A stretch of 24,035 bases of DNA from Oscillospiraceae bacterium (GCA_021771675.1 JAETOP010000053.1:1-24035); one strand, 5' to 3'. Counted from the stretch's first letter, positions 1-7,512 are shown. The notes: a model not told the origin generated them from the sequence alone. Made by a program: numbers and translations.

Positions 1-104
1 TTTTACTGCACAGTCCCTCAGTCAGCTTCGCTGACAGCTCCCCTTACACAGGGGAGCCTCCCTCAAAAGCCGTTACCCATTACCACTCAACGTCCCGCTC
101 ATAA
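1..104 (+). repeat. Dispersed double-hairpin repeat, copy A
   Basis: This copy of an approximately 100-bp repeat is also seen at 3095-3199 (same orientation) and 2926-3020 (inverted). It carries two adjacent hairpins: GTCAGCTTCGCTGAC at 21-35, and a GCTCCCC/GGGGAGC stem with loop TTACACA at 37-57. The shared sequence runs from the TTTTAC at the left edge to about CAACGTCCCGC. No coding potential or transposase is associated with it, so it is a MITE- or REP-like element. The left end may extend past the window. Confidence 0.75.
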
Positions 105-118
105 AAGCGTTAGCCAAC

Positions 119-136
119 GGGCATGTCTTGATGCCC
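119..136. repeat. Small hairpin downstream of the XRE-cupin-ligase gene
   Basis: GGGCAT and ATGCCC form a six-base stem around GTCTTG, lying between repeat copy A and the stop codon at 185. It has no T-tract, so it is not a convincing terminator. Similar hairpins within short dispersed repeats occur in gut Clostridia, but only one copy is in this window, so repeat status is inferred. Confidence 0.3.
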
Positions 137-184
137 CTACAAGGAGCGAATCATCCCGCTAAACGCCAATTTACCAGATTGCGC

Positions 185-2455
185 TTACAGCTTGTTTCTC
201 ATAATCTTTCCGCTGATGGTTTTCGGCAGCTCCTCCCGGAATTCCACGATTCTAGGATATTTATAGGGTGCGGTGTGCTTCTTCACATAGTTCTGGATTT
301 CCTTTTTCAGCTCCTCGGTGCCCTGGGTGCCCTTCACCAGCACGATGCTGGCCTTGACCACCTGGCCCCGAACCGGGTCCGGCGCAGCGCTGACGCCGCA
401 CTCCAGCACATAGGGCAGCTCCATGATGACGTTCTCAATCTCGAAGGGCCCGATGCGATAACCGGAGGACTTGATCACATCATCCGCCCGGCCCACATAC
501 CAAAAGTAGCCGTCCTCATCCCGCCAGGCCACATCGCCGGTGTGGTAGAACCCACCGTGCCATACGGCGGCGGTCTTCTCCTCGTCATTGTAATAGCCCA
601 GGAACAGCCCGCAGGGGTGCTCGTTCCGGTCCGCCCTGATGACAATCTCGCCGGGCACACCATCCTCCACGCTTCTCCCCTCCGGGTCCAGGATGTCGAT
701 GCCATAGCCGGGAATGGGCTTGCCCATGGAGCCGGGCTTGATTCGGTCGCCGGTAAGGTTGGCGATGCCCAGAGTCATTTCCGTCTGGCCGAAGCCCTCG
801 GAGATGTGCAGCCCGGTGGCCTTCTCAAACTGGTAGAAGACCTCGGGATTCAGGGCCTCCCCGGCGGTGGTAGCATGGTGGATGGAGGACAGGTCGAACC
901 GGGACAAATCCTCCTTGATCAGCATCCGGTACATGGTGGGCGGGGCGCAGAAGGTGGTGATGTTGTATTTTGCGAACATGGGCAGGATTTTCTCAGCGTC
1001 AAAGCGTTCGAAATCATAGGTAAACACCGCTCCCTCACACAGCCACTGGCCGTAGAGCTTGCCCCACAGTGCCTTGCCCCAGCCGGTTTCGGAGATGGTG
1101 AAGTGCAGCCCCTCCTTCTCCACCCAGTGCCAGTATTTGGCGGTGACGAAGTGGCCCAAGGCGTATTTGTAGGAGTGAACGGCGATTTTGGGATAGCCGG
1201 TGGTGCCGGAGGTGAAGAACATCAGCATAGGGTCGTCGCCGCAAGGAGCGTCGGCGGTGCGGACATAGCGGCGGCTGAACAGGCCGTACTCGCCGTCAAA
1301 GTCATGCCAGCCCTCTGCTCTGCCCCCCACCATGATCTTGGTCAGGTGCATTTTCACAGCGGCCTCCGCCAAATCCACCTGATGGGCGGTGTCCCCATCG
1401 GCGGTGCAGACGATGGCGGAAACCCCGCCCGCCTGGAAGCGGTACTCGAAATCGTGCTGCAAAAGCTGGTTGGTAGCGGGGATGGCAATGGCGCCGATTT
1501 TGTGCAGGGCCAGGATGGAATACCAAAACTCATAGTGGCGCTTGAGCACCAGCATCACCCGGTCTCCCCGCTTGATGCCAAGGGATGTGAAGTAGTTGGC
1601 CGTCTGGTTGGAGGCGTCCTTCATATCCTTGAAGGTGAAGCGGCGCTCGGTCAGCTCCTTGTCCACGTGAACCATGGCCAGCTTGTCAGGAGTCTTCCGG
1701 GCAATGGCATCCACGGTGTCAAAGGCGAAATTGTAGCGCTCCGTATTCTGGAAGCGCAGGGCCTTCAGGCTGCCGTCCTCCCCCTCCTCGGGGAGGATGA
1801 ACTCCCGGCACAGCAGGCTCTTGTCGGTTTTCTCCTGAATCAGAGGCTTGGCGGTAGTCCACTGCTCCCGCTCGGTGGAGGCCATAATCATGGCCAGGAA
1901 CACGCAGTCCTCCCCGCCCACGGCGATTTGCCCATGAGGGGTGGAGCTCTTGAAGAAGATGCTGTCCCCCTGATGCAAAACCTCCTCGTGGGCACCAATG
2001 CGAACCTTCAGGGCGCCGCTGACCACCAGGTTGAACTCCTGGCCGGAGTGGGTGACGGTGTGGATGGGCTGCTGCTCCTGGGCGGGGTCGTATTTGTAAG
2101 TGCACCAGTAGGGGGTGGCCAGCTTGTTCTGGAACATAGCGGCCATGTTCTGGATGGTGATACCGTCCTCGGAGGCAGTGACCGGCCCTCTGCCGCTGCG
2201 GGTGATGGTGTAGCTGGTGAGGCGGGCGCTGTAGCCCTCCAGCAGCTCCGTCAGCTCCACGCCAAAGGCCAAAGCGCACTTATGCATGAAGGTGAAAGGG
2301 AGGTCAACTCCGCCGGACTCGTATTGCAGGTAGAGCTCCTCAGGCACTTCCAAAAGCTCCGCCATGGTGGCGGTGGAGTAGCCGATGATCTCACGCATCT
2401 CCCGGATACGCTGGGCCACATCCATCAAAGGACTGGTGGTGGTTTGACAATTCAT
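185..2455 (-). CDS. XRE helix-turn-helix / cupin / AMP-dependent acyl-CoA synthetase fusion
   Basis: A 756-residue protein with three parts. Residues about 13-72 form an XRE-type helix-turn-helix. Residues about 125-190 form a cupin barrel (HSGQEFNLVVSG, then HQGDSIFFKSSTPHG). Residues about 235-756 form an AMP-dependent (ANL) acyl-CoA synthetase with the P-loop FFTSGTTGYPK (413-423), GFGQTE (554-559), the YHTGD hinge region (637-641) and the C-terminal catalytic lysine in SGKIMRNKL (K750). All ligase motifs are intact, so acid activation to acyl-AMP and then acyl-CoA is expected. The ligase resembles the medium/short-chain acyl-CoA synthetases, but the substrate cannot be read from sequence. 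The XRE-cupin order is that of small-molecule-responsive regulators, here joined to an enzyme. The start is supported by AAGGAGAG upstream. The gene is preceded by its own promoter and a T-box leader. It may bind DNA and regulate itself, which is inference only. Confidence 0.88.
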   Translation of the reverse strand: MNCQTTTSPLMDVAQRIREMREIIGYSTATMAELLEVPEELYLQYESGGVDLPFTFMHKCALAFGVELTELLEGYSARLTSYTITRSGRGPVTASEDGITIQNMAAMFQNKLATPYWCTYKYDPAQEQQPIHTVTHSGQEFNLVVSGALKVRIGAHEEVLHQGDSIFFKSSTPHGQIAVGGEDCVFLAMIMASTEREQWTTAKPLIQEKTDKSLLCREFILPEEGEDGSLKALRFQNTERYNFAFDTVDAIARKTPDKLAMVHVDKELTERRFTFKDMKDASNQTANYFTSLGIKRGDRVMLVLKRHYEFWYSILALHKIGAIAIPATNQLLQHDFEYRFQAGGVSAIVCTADGDTAHQVDLAEAAVKMHLTKIMVGGRAEGWHDFDGEYGLFSRRYVRTADAPCGDDPMLMFFTSGTTGYPKIAVHSYKYALGHFVTAKYWHWVEKEGLHFTISETGWGKALWGKLYGQWLCEGAVFTYDFERFDAEKILPMFAKYNITTFCAPPTMYRMLIKEDLSRFDLSSIHHATTAGEALNPEVFYQFEKATGLHISEGFGQTEMTLGIANLTGDRIKPGSMGKPIPGYGIDILDPEGRSVEDGVPGEIVIRADRNEHPCGLFLGYYNDEEKTAAVWHGGFYHTGDVAWRDEDGYFWYVGRADDVIKSSGYRIGPFEIENVIMELPYVLECGVSAAPDPVRGQVVKASIVLVKGTQGTEELKKEIQNYVKKHTAPYKYPRIVEFREELPKTISGKIMRNKL

Positions 2456-2492
2456 AGTGCTCTCTCCTTAATTGGGGGATTGTGGGGGAAAC

Positions 2493-2766
2493 AAAAAGAC
2501 TCGCCCCAAGACAAAATCTTGAGGCGAGTCTGTAAATACATACCCGTGGTACCACTCAAATTGCAGCAACAGCGCTGCCACTTCGGATTCCAACAAATCC
2601 TATCCCTTAACGCGGGCAAACGTGGGACGTCTACTGGAAAATTCCTTCGGGCCCCCGGCTCGGAAGTGATAGGCTTCTGAATTTCATGCCGCCAGCTTGC
2701 ACCAACCGCTGGCTCTCTGCGGGCAATCCCTTCCGCCGTCTTCGTCACAGCCTTTATCGCTATATG
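2493..2766 (-). ncRNA. T-box leader RNA (specifier ATC, isoleucine)
   Basis: On the minus strand this leader has all the T-box parts. The Stem I base is GGCGGAAG (2730-2737) paired with CTTCC-GA-GCC. An AGAGAG bulge region precedes a distal GGTTGGTGCAAGC loop. The T-box motif GAGTGGTACCACG lies near 2545-2558. A strong terminator has a 15-bp arm pair at 2497-2531 followed by TTTTTG. By alignment with the Stem I layout of glyQS (specifier, one purine, 5-nt helix, GAGC), the specifier is ATC at 2668-2670, followed by A and CTTCCGAGC, which points to tRNA-Ile. The bulge base after TGG is T, which fits an A discriminator. It should allow expression of the downstream fusion gene when uncharged tRNA-Ile accumulates. 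Confidence 0.92.
2497..2531 (-). terminator. T-box-controlled intrinsic terminator
   Basis: AGACTCGCCTCAAGA pairs with TCTTGGGGCGAGTCT across a TTTTG loop, then TTTTTG follows on the minus strand. It lies just after the T-box motif and about 40 nt before the start codon of the XRE-cupin-ligase gene. Confidence 0.92.
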
Positions 2767-2772
2767 CCTCAG

Positions 2773-2801
2773 ATTTTATCATTAAATTATGAAATTGTCA
2801 A
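2773..2801 (-). promoter_or_regulatory. Promoter of the isoleucine T-box transcript
   Basis: Minus-strand TTGACA (2796-2801), 17-nt spacer, TAAAAT (2773-2778). Transcription would start near 2766, immediately before Stem I of the T-box. Confidence 0.85.
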
Positions 2802-2874
2802 CCATTATTTCGATTTCATTCATCAATTTTTTCGATGCAGCTCAGGCGGGCAGGGCCCGCAGCCAATTTCGCAC

Positions 2875-2917
2875 GGGGATGGTCTGTGGTCGTTACCCCA
2901 ATATAAGCCCGGTAACG
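2875..2917. repeat. Short repeat shared with the glnS downstream region
   Basis: A 25-nt stretch, GGGGATGG-T-CTGTGGTCGTTACCCC (2875-2899), recurs at 17192-17216 with a single difference (T to C). Here it runs into a hairpin, CGTTACC (2891-2897) with GGTAACG (2911-2917). It lies between the T-box promoter and repeat copy C. Confidence 0.6.
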
Positions 2918-2925
2918 CTTTCTGG

Positions 2926-3020
2926 GTAGAATGTTGAGTAGTGGAAGGGAATGGCTTCTGAGGGAGGCCCCCCTGTGTAAGGGGGGCTGGCAGCGAAGCT
3001 GACTGGGGGACTGTACAGTA
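2926..3020 (-). repeat. Dispersed double-hairpin repeat, copy C (inverted)
   Basis: On the minus strand it reads like copies A and B from CTGTACAGTCCC to ACTCAACATTCTAC. Hairpin 1 is GTCAGCTTCGCTGCC (one mismatch, 2989-3003). Hairpin 2 is a GCCCCCC/GGGGGGC stem, base-changed on both arms relative to copy A. It is head to head with copy B about 75 bp away. Confidence 0.72.
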
Positions 3021-3094
3021 GGCACCGAAGCACTCCTAAAATCCAATGTGGAAAGGTATTTCCTTTTCGCCCAACCGGATACAAATATATAACA

Positions 3095-3199
3095 TTTTAC
3101 CGCACAGTCCCTCAGTCACGGCTTAGGCCGTGACAGCTCCCCTTACACAGGGGGGAGCCTTCCTCAGAAGCCGTCAGGCTTCACCATTCAACGTACCGC
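3095..3199 (+). repeat. Dispersed double-hairpin repeat, copy B
   Basis: Same orientation and extent as copy A. Hairpin 1 has a different sequence but a perfect stem, GTCACGGCTTAGGCCGTGAC (3115-3134). Hairpin 2 keeps GCTCCCC/GGGGAGC with a slightly longer G run. It fills most of the gap downstream of the TIM barrel-ligase stop codon. No clean terminator is seen for that operon, so these hairpins may serve as its 3' end. Confidence 0.75.
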
Positions 3200-3233
3200 C
3201 AAATTACAATTTGCCGGGGTACTACCCCAATTC

Positions 3234-5750
3234 CTAATTCCCCTCCCCGGATTTGGCGGTGTCGATTCCGGCGGCATTCTCCAGGCCCAAGCGCCTGGCG
3301 GCGTCCTGACGCATCTTATACTTCAAAATCTTTCCCGCCGCATTCATGGGGAAGCTGTCCACAAACTCGATGTATTTGGGCACCTTGTGCCGGGCCAGGG
3401 AGGCCTTGATGTAGGAGAGCATCTCGTCTGTAGTGACAGCGCCGGGCTCTTTCAGGATGATGCAGGCCATGGCCTCCTCGCCGTACTTTTTGTCCGGTAC
3501 GCCGATGACCTGGACGTCCTTCACCGCCGGGTGGGTGTAGATGAACTCCTCGATCTCCTTGGGGTAGATGTTCTCGCCGCCCCGGATAATCATGTCCTTC
3601 AGCCGCCCGGTGATCCGGTAATTGCCCCGCTCATCCCGGCAGGCCAGGTCGCCGGAGTGGAGCCAGCCCTCCTGGTCCACTGTGGCCCGGGTGGCATCCG
3701 GCATTTTGTAATAGCCCTTCATGGTGTTGTAGCCCCGGGAGCAGAATTCGCCGTTCCGGTTGTCGGGCAGAGTCTCCCCGGTCTCCGGGTCGATGATCTT
3801 GCACTCGATGTGGGGGAAAGCGTAGCCCACCGTATCGGTGCGCACGTCCAGGGGGTCATCCCAGGCGCTCATGGTGGAGCCAGGGGCGGACTCGGTCTGG
3901 CCGTAGACGCTGACAATGCCGGTCATATTCATCTCATCCGGACGGGCGGCCCGGCGCATCAGCTCCGGCGGGCACCCGGCGCCGGCCATAATGCCGGTGC
4001 GCATATAGGAGAAGTCGGTCTTCCGGTAGTCCGGGTGGTTGAACATGGCAATGAACATGGTGGGCACGCCGTTGAAACAGGTGATCCGCTCCTGGTTGAT
4101 GCAGGCCAGGGACACCTTGGCGGAGAAATAGGGCATGGGGCACAGAGTAGCGCCGTGGGTCATGCAGGAGGTCATGGAGAGCACCATGCCGAAGCAGTGG
4201 AACATGGGCACCTGAATCATCATCCGGTCGGCGGTGGACAGATCCATCCGGTCGCCGATGCACTTGCCGTCGTTGACCACGTTGTAGTGGGTGAGCATGA
4301 CCCCCTTGGGAAAGCCGGTGGTGCCGGAGGTATACTGCATGTTGCACACATCCCCGGGGCGAACCTGGGCAGCCATTCGCAGCACCTCCTCCCGGGGCAC
4401 CAGACTGCTGCGCTCCATGGCCTGGGGGAAGGTCAGGCACCCCGGCTGGCGGAAGCCCACGGTAATCACATTGCGCAGGAAGGGAAGCTTCTTGCAGTGC
4501 AGGGGCTGTCCCGGCTTCACACCGGCCAGCTCCGGGCAGAGCTCATTGATGATGGCCTGGTAATTGGAATCCAGGCAGGAGCGAATCATCACCAGGGTGT
4601 GAGTGTCGGACTGGCGGAGCAGGTATTCCGCCTCGTGGCTTTTATAGGCGGTGTTCACCGTTACCAGCACTGCCCCCAGCTTGGTGGCAGCCCAGAAGGT
4701 GATGAACCACTCCGGAATGTTGGTGGCCCAGATGGCCACCTTGCTCCCCCGCCGGACGCCCAGGGAGATTAGCGCGGCGGCGAACCTGTCCACATCCTCC
4801 CGGAACTCGGCATAGGTACGAGTGTAGTCCAGGGTGGTGTATTTGAAAGCGTACTGATCCGGAAACTCCTCCACCATCCGGTCCAGCACCTGGGAGAATG
4901 TCTCGGAAATCAGCTCATCCTTCTTCCAGACATATTCGCCGGTGTGAGCGGCATTTTCATACAGGGCCTTCTTCTGCCCCCGGGTGGACTGGAACCTGTG
5001 CATGAAGTTCACAAAATGAGGGAATATGATCTCCCGATCCGTCAAATCCTCCATCCACTCCGGCTTCCACTCGATGGAGATAAAGCCGTCGTAGTCCACG
5101 GAGCTGAGGGCCCGGATCATGGAGCCCACAGGCAATGTTCCCTCGCCGATCAGGTTGTAGCCGTTGTCGTCGTCGGAGTCCCGCAGGTGGACATGGCGGA
5201 CATAGGCCCCCAGATTTTTAATGGTGGTGTCCCCGCTCTCCCCGAAGTCCCGGTAGGTGTGGTGAATATCCCACAGAGCCCCCAGCTCGTCACAGGCGAA
5301 TTCATCCAGCAGAGAGCGCAGCCGGGCGGTGTCGGCATAGATGCCGCTGGTCTTCAGCAGCAGGCAGACCCCCAGCTCGGCAGCCTTCTTCTGCAAGGCC
5401 GCCAGGTTCTCCCGGACGGTGTCCTCCTGATCGAATTGGGCAGTGACGCCCACACAGGGGCACTGAATGTCCCGGGCGGTCTCCATGACGAACAGGATGT
5501 CCTCCTGGCTTCCCGGCAGGGAAATATCACAGGAGGTGTCCATACAGGGGATTTTCAAGCCCTTTTCATGGAGGGTGCGGACTGTGGCGGCGGTGTTGAA
5601 TTTGTGCAGCGGGCCTCCCCGGACGGTCAAATCCTGGGCCTTGTGAACGTTGTACAGCTCAATGCCTCCAAAGCCCATGATCTGGGCGGTGGAGAGATTT
5701 TCCTCCCAGCTCACATCCTGCCAGCCCCGGGTCGAAAATGAAAGATTCAT
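3234..5750 (-). CDS. TIM-barrel sugar-isomerase-like / acyl-CoA synthetase fusion
   Basis: An 838-residue two-part protein. Residues 1 to about 255 resemble the xylose isomerase-like / AP endonuclease 2 TIM-barrel family (IolE/IolI/hydroxypyruvate isomerase type), with GIELYN (E31), DIHH (161-164), HVHLRD (186-191) and IEW (E227) in order. The usual metal-binding Glu of the central strand appears to be Lys (LLLKTSG, K133), so metal binding may be altered. Residues about 280-825 form an AMP-dependent acyl-CoA synthetase with YTSGTTGFPKG (473-483), YGQTE (616-620), the SGD hinge region, RGGENIYP (723-730) and catalytic K807 in NAAGKILK; all are intact. It starts 15 bp after the isopropylmalate-synthase-like stop codon, with GGAGGGGA as ribosome binding site, so the two are co-transcribed from the second T-box. 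The barrel substrate and the acid substrate are unknown. Confidence 0.88.
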   Translation of the reverse strand: MNLSFSTRGWQDVSWEENLSTAQIMGFGGIELYNVHKAQDLTVRGGPLHKFNTAATVRTLHEKGLKIPCMDTSCDISLPGSQEDILFVMETARDIQCPCVGVTAQFDQEDTVRENLAALQKKAAELGVCLLLKTSGIYADTARLRSLLDEFACDELGALWDIHHTYRDFGESGDTTIKNLGAYVRHVHLRDSDDDNGYNLIGEGTLPVGSMIRALSSVDYDGFISIEWKPEWMEDLTDREIIFPHFVNFMHRFQSTRGQKKALYENAAHTGEYVWKKDELISETFSQVLDRMVEEFPDQYAFKYTTLDYTRTYAEFREDVDRFAAALISLGVRRGSKVAIWATNIPEWFITFWAATKLGAVLVTVNTAYKSHEAEYLLRQSDTHTLVMIRSCLDSNYQAIINELCPELAGVKPGQPLHCKKLPFLRNVITVGFRQPGCLTFPQAMERSSLVPREEVLRMAAQVRPGDVCNMQYTSGTTGFPKGVMLTHYNVVNDGKCIGDRMDLSTADRMMIQVPMFHCFGMVLSMTSCMTHGATLCPMPYFSAKVSLACINQERITCFNGVPTMFIAMFNHPDYRKTDFSYMRTGIMAGAGCPPELMRRAARPDEMNMTGIVSVYGQTESAPGSTMSAWDDPLDVRTDTVGYAFPHIECKIIDPETGETLPDNRNGEFCSRGYNTMKGYYKMPDATRATVDQEGWLHSGDLACRDERGNYRITGRLKDMIIRGGENIYPKEIEEFIYTHPAVKDVQVIGVPDKKYGEEAMACIILKEPGAVTTDEMLSYIKASLARHKVPKYIEFVDSFPMNAAGKILKYKMRQDAARRLGLENAAGIDTAKSGEGN

Positions 5751-5765
5751 TGCTTATTCCCCTCC

Positions 5766-7166
5766 TCAGTCAGCAGCCGCTTCATAGACAATTTTGTTCA
5801 GAGCATTGATATAAGCGTGGACGCTGGCTCCCACAATGTCGGTGGAAATGCCCCGGCCGGAGAAAAGCTTGCCGCCGCTTCTCAGCTTTACCACGGCCTC
5901 GCCCATGGCCTCCCGTCCCTCGGTGACGGCCTGAATCTGGAAATCGTCCAGCTCGTAGTGGTGGCCTGCAATCTGCTCGATGGCAAGGAAGGCCGCATCA
6001 ATGGGGCCGTCCCCCAGGCTGATGCCCTCCTTCACCGCCCCGTTCTTCTCCAGACGGATGTGGGCGGTGGCGCTGATGGTATTGCCGGAATTGATGACGT
6101 AGCTCTCCATCCGGTAGGTGGGTGGCACCTGCATGGCGGCGGAGGCCACAATGGCGTCCAGCTCCCTGGCTCCCACTTTTTCCTTCTTGGCGGCAATCCG
6201 GGAGAAGGCCTCATAGACTCTGGTTCCGTCCTCCTCGGACAGGTCGTAGCCCAGCTTTGCCACAGCCTTCATCACGGCGGTGAGGTCGTCATGGGCGGTG
6301 AGGAACAGCCCCTCTCCGGGCCGCACCCCGCTGTCGAAGGGGGAGGTGCGGCTCCGGCCGGTTTGGCACATCCAGGCCACCTGGCTGAGAATCCGCTTCA
6401 TCTGGGTGGTGCGGATGGCGCAGGTCACGTCAAAGCTGCTGCCCCGGGCGGAGATGACCTTAGCCATGGTCTCCAGGCAGATTACATCCTCGCCGTATGC
6501 GGCGCACTTGACCTCCCCCGCCCCCCAGCGGATGGCCGCCACGGCGCAGGAATCCGCCATGGACAGCTCGTTTTTACAGGCGATGCCCAGCGTCACGTTT
6601 TTCAGCTCCGGCACGGCCTCATAGGTGTTCTGAATGAAAGACGTGATCTGGTCGGGGAGCATCATCCCGGCGGCGTCGCACAGGGTAATCACCGAAGCGC
6701 CGGCCTCAATGGCAGTGCGAACCGCCTCCTGCAAAAAGCCGGGGTCGGCCCGGGTGGCATCGTCGGCAATCAGTTCCACCTCCGGGCAGAGGCGGCGGCA
6801 TTTTTCCACCAGATCTTTGATGGCTTCCAGCATGGCTCCCGGCTTTTTCCCGGCCAGGTACTCCATCTGCACGGCACTCACCGGAGCGGTGACCTGCAAA
6901 CGGGGATGCTTCGCCTCCTCCAGCGCCCCCCATGCAATGGAAATATTCTCCTCAGACAACCCGACGGACACAGCCACGGTGCTGCCAAGCACAGCGGAGC
7001 TGATGGATTTAATCAGCAGCCGGTCCACCTTGGGACTGGTGATGGGGCTGACCTCAATCACATCCACGCCCAGCTTGTCCAGATACTTGACCAGCTCGAT
7101 CTTCTCCCGGAAGCTGAGCTTGCCGGACTGGCGCATGGTCATGTCGGTGATGGTGATGTTTCTCAT
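5766..7166 (-). CDS. Isopropylmalate-synthase-like protein lacking canonical metal ligands, with LeuA regulatory domain
   Basis: A 466-residue protein of the DRE-TIM (HMGL-like) family. The barrel spans about 1-270, a linker follows, and a LeuA-type allosteric dimer domain spans about 350-464 (ESYVINSGN; GDGPIDAAFLAIEQI; STDIVGASVHAYINALNKI). In isopropylmalate synthase the barrel opens with DTTLRDGEQ, where Arg is catalytic and Asp binds the metal. Here it reads DMTMRQSGK (8-16): Arg stays, Asp is Gln. The HCHND motif is ACKNE (196-200), so both metal His are lost, and the NGIGERAGN loop is replaced by AYGEDVICLE. Classical Claisen chemistry is therefore doubtful; a leucine- or acyl-CoA-sensing role or a new reaction is possible. 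The start was set at 7166 because AAGGAGA lies upstream and the conserved barrel begins there; a longer frame would run through the T-box. First gene of a T-box operon. Confidence 0.85.
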   Translation of the reverse strand: MRNITITDMTMRQSGKLSFREKIELVKYLDKLGVDVIEVSPITSPKVDRLLIKSISSAVLGSTVAVSVGLSEENISIAWGALEEAKHPRLQVTAPVSAVQMEYLAGKKPGAMLEAIKDLVEKCRRLCPEVELIADDATRADPGFLQEAVRTAIEAGASVITLCDAAGMMLPDQITSFIQNTYEAVPELKNVTLGIACKNELSMADSCAVAAIRWGAGEVKCAAYGEDVICLETMAKVISARGSSFDVTCAIRTTQMKRILSQVAWMCQTGRSRTSPFDSGVRPGEGLFLTAHDDLTAVMKAVAKLGYDLSEEDGTRVYEAFSRIAAKKEKVGARELDAIVASAAMQVPPTYRMESYVINSGNTISATAHIRLEKNGAVKEGISLGDGPIDAAFLAIEQIAGHHYELDDFQIQAVTEGREAMGEAVVKLRSGGKLFSGRGISTDIVGASVHAYINALNKIVYEAAAD

Positions 7167-7191
7167 AGCAGATTCTCCTTGTCTTGGGATG

Positions 7192-7479
7192 AAAAAAGCC
7201 CCTGAGGTCAGCCTGACCTCAGGGGCGCATTTACACAACGCACGGTACCACCCTGATTGCGCTTCCCAGGGAAACGCATCTCTCTCGGGCTCCAACAAGC
7301 CCATGGCCGGTAACGAGGCCAGTCGTGATCGGCTATTGATTCCGCACCCGGAACGTTCGCCGAACCTGCTCGGGAGGCAGACCGCATCCTGTTTTCCCCA
7401 TTGGCTCGCACCACCCGCCAACTCTCTGCAAGGGCCCACACAGGGGCGTAACTCCGTCATCGCATTTGTTCGTATGTAA
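7192..7479 (-). ncRNA. T-box leader RNA (specifier probably CTG, leucine)
   Basis: The minus strand shows a Stem I base GGAG/CTCC, a GAGAG bulge region, a distal GGGTGGTGCGAGCC loop, the T-box motif GGGTGGTACCGTGCG at about 7238-7252, and a terminator at 7198-7226 followed by TTTTTT. Reading the specifier loop as in glyQS (specifier, one base, 5-nt helix, GAGC) gives CTG at 7378-7380, hence leucine. The base after the specifier is C rather than the usual purine, and the overlapping GTC (Val) cannot be fully excluded. The T after TGG fits an A discriminator. It controls the isopropylmalate-synthase-like gene and the TIM barrel-ligase fusion. Confidence 0.9.
7198..7226 (-). terminator. T-box-controlled intrinsic terminator
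   Basis: GCCCCTGAGGTCA pairs perfectly with TGACCTCAGGGGC across a 3-nt loop, followed on the minus strand by six T. It ends about 30 nt before the start codon of the isopropylmalate-synthase-like gene. Confidence 0.92.
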
Positions 7480-7484
7480 GACAG

Positions 7485-7512
7485 ATTGTACCACAATTTT
7501 CCCCGTTGTCAA
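7485..7512 (-). promoter_or_regulatory. Promoter of the leucine-type T-box operon
   Basis: Minus-strand TTGACA (7507-7512), 16-nt spacer, TACAAT (7485-7490). Transcription would begin near 7479. It lies between the rpoC 3' hairpin and the T-box Stem I. Confidence 0.82.

Noticed and set aside
128..2680. An 850-codon plus-strand frame opposite the XRE-cupin-ligase gene
   Set aside because: Runs through the opposite gene and the T-box leader; no ribosome binding site or domain.
1..3199. CRISPR array or composite transposon
   Set aside because: Only three repeat copies, in mixed orientation and without regular spacing, cas genes or a transposase.
7167..7496. N-terminal extension of the isopropylmalate-synthase-like protein
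   Set aside because: The in-frame extension lies within the T-box leader and its terminator; a good ribosome binding site precedes the ATG at 7166.
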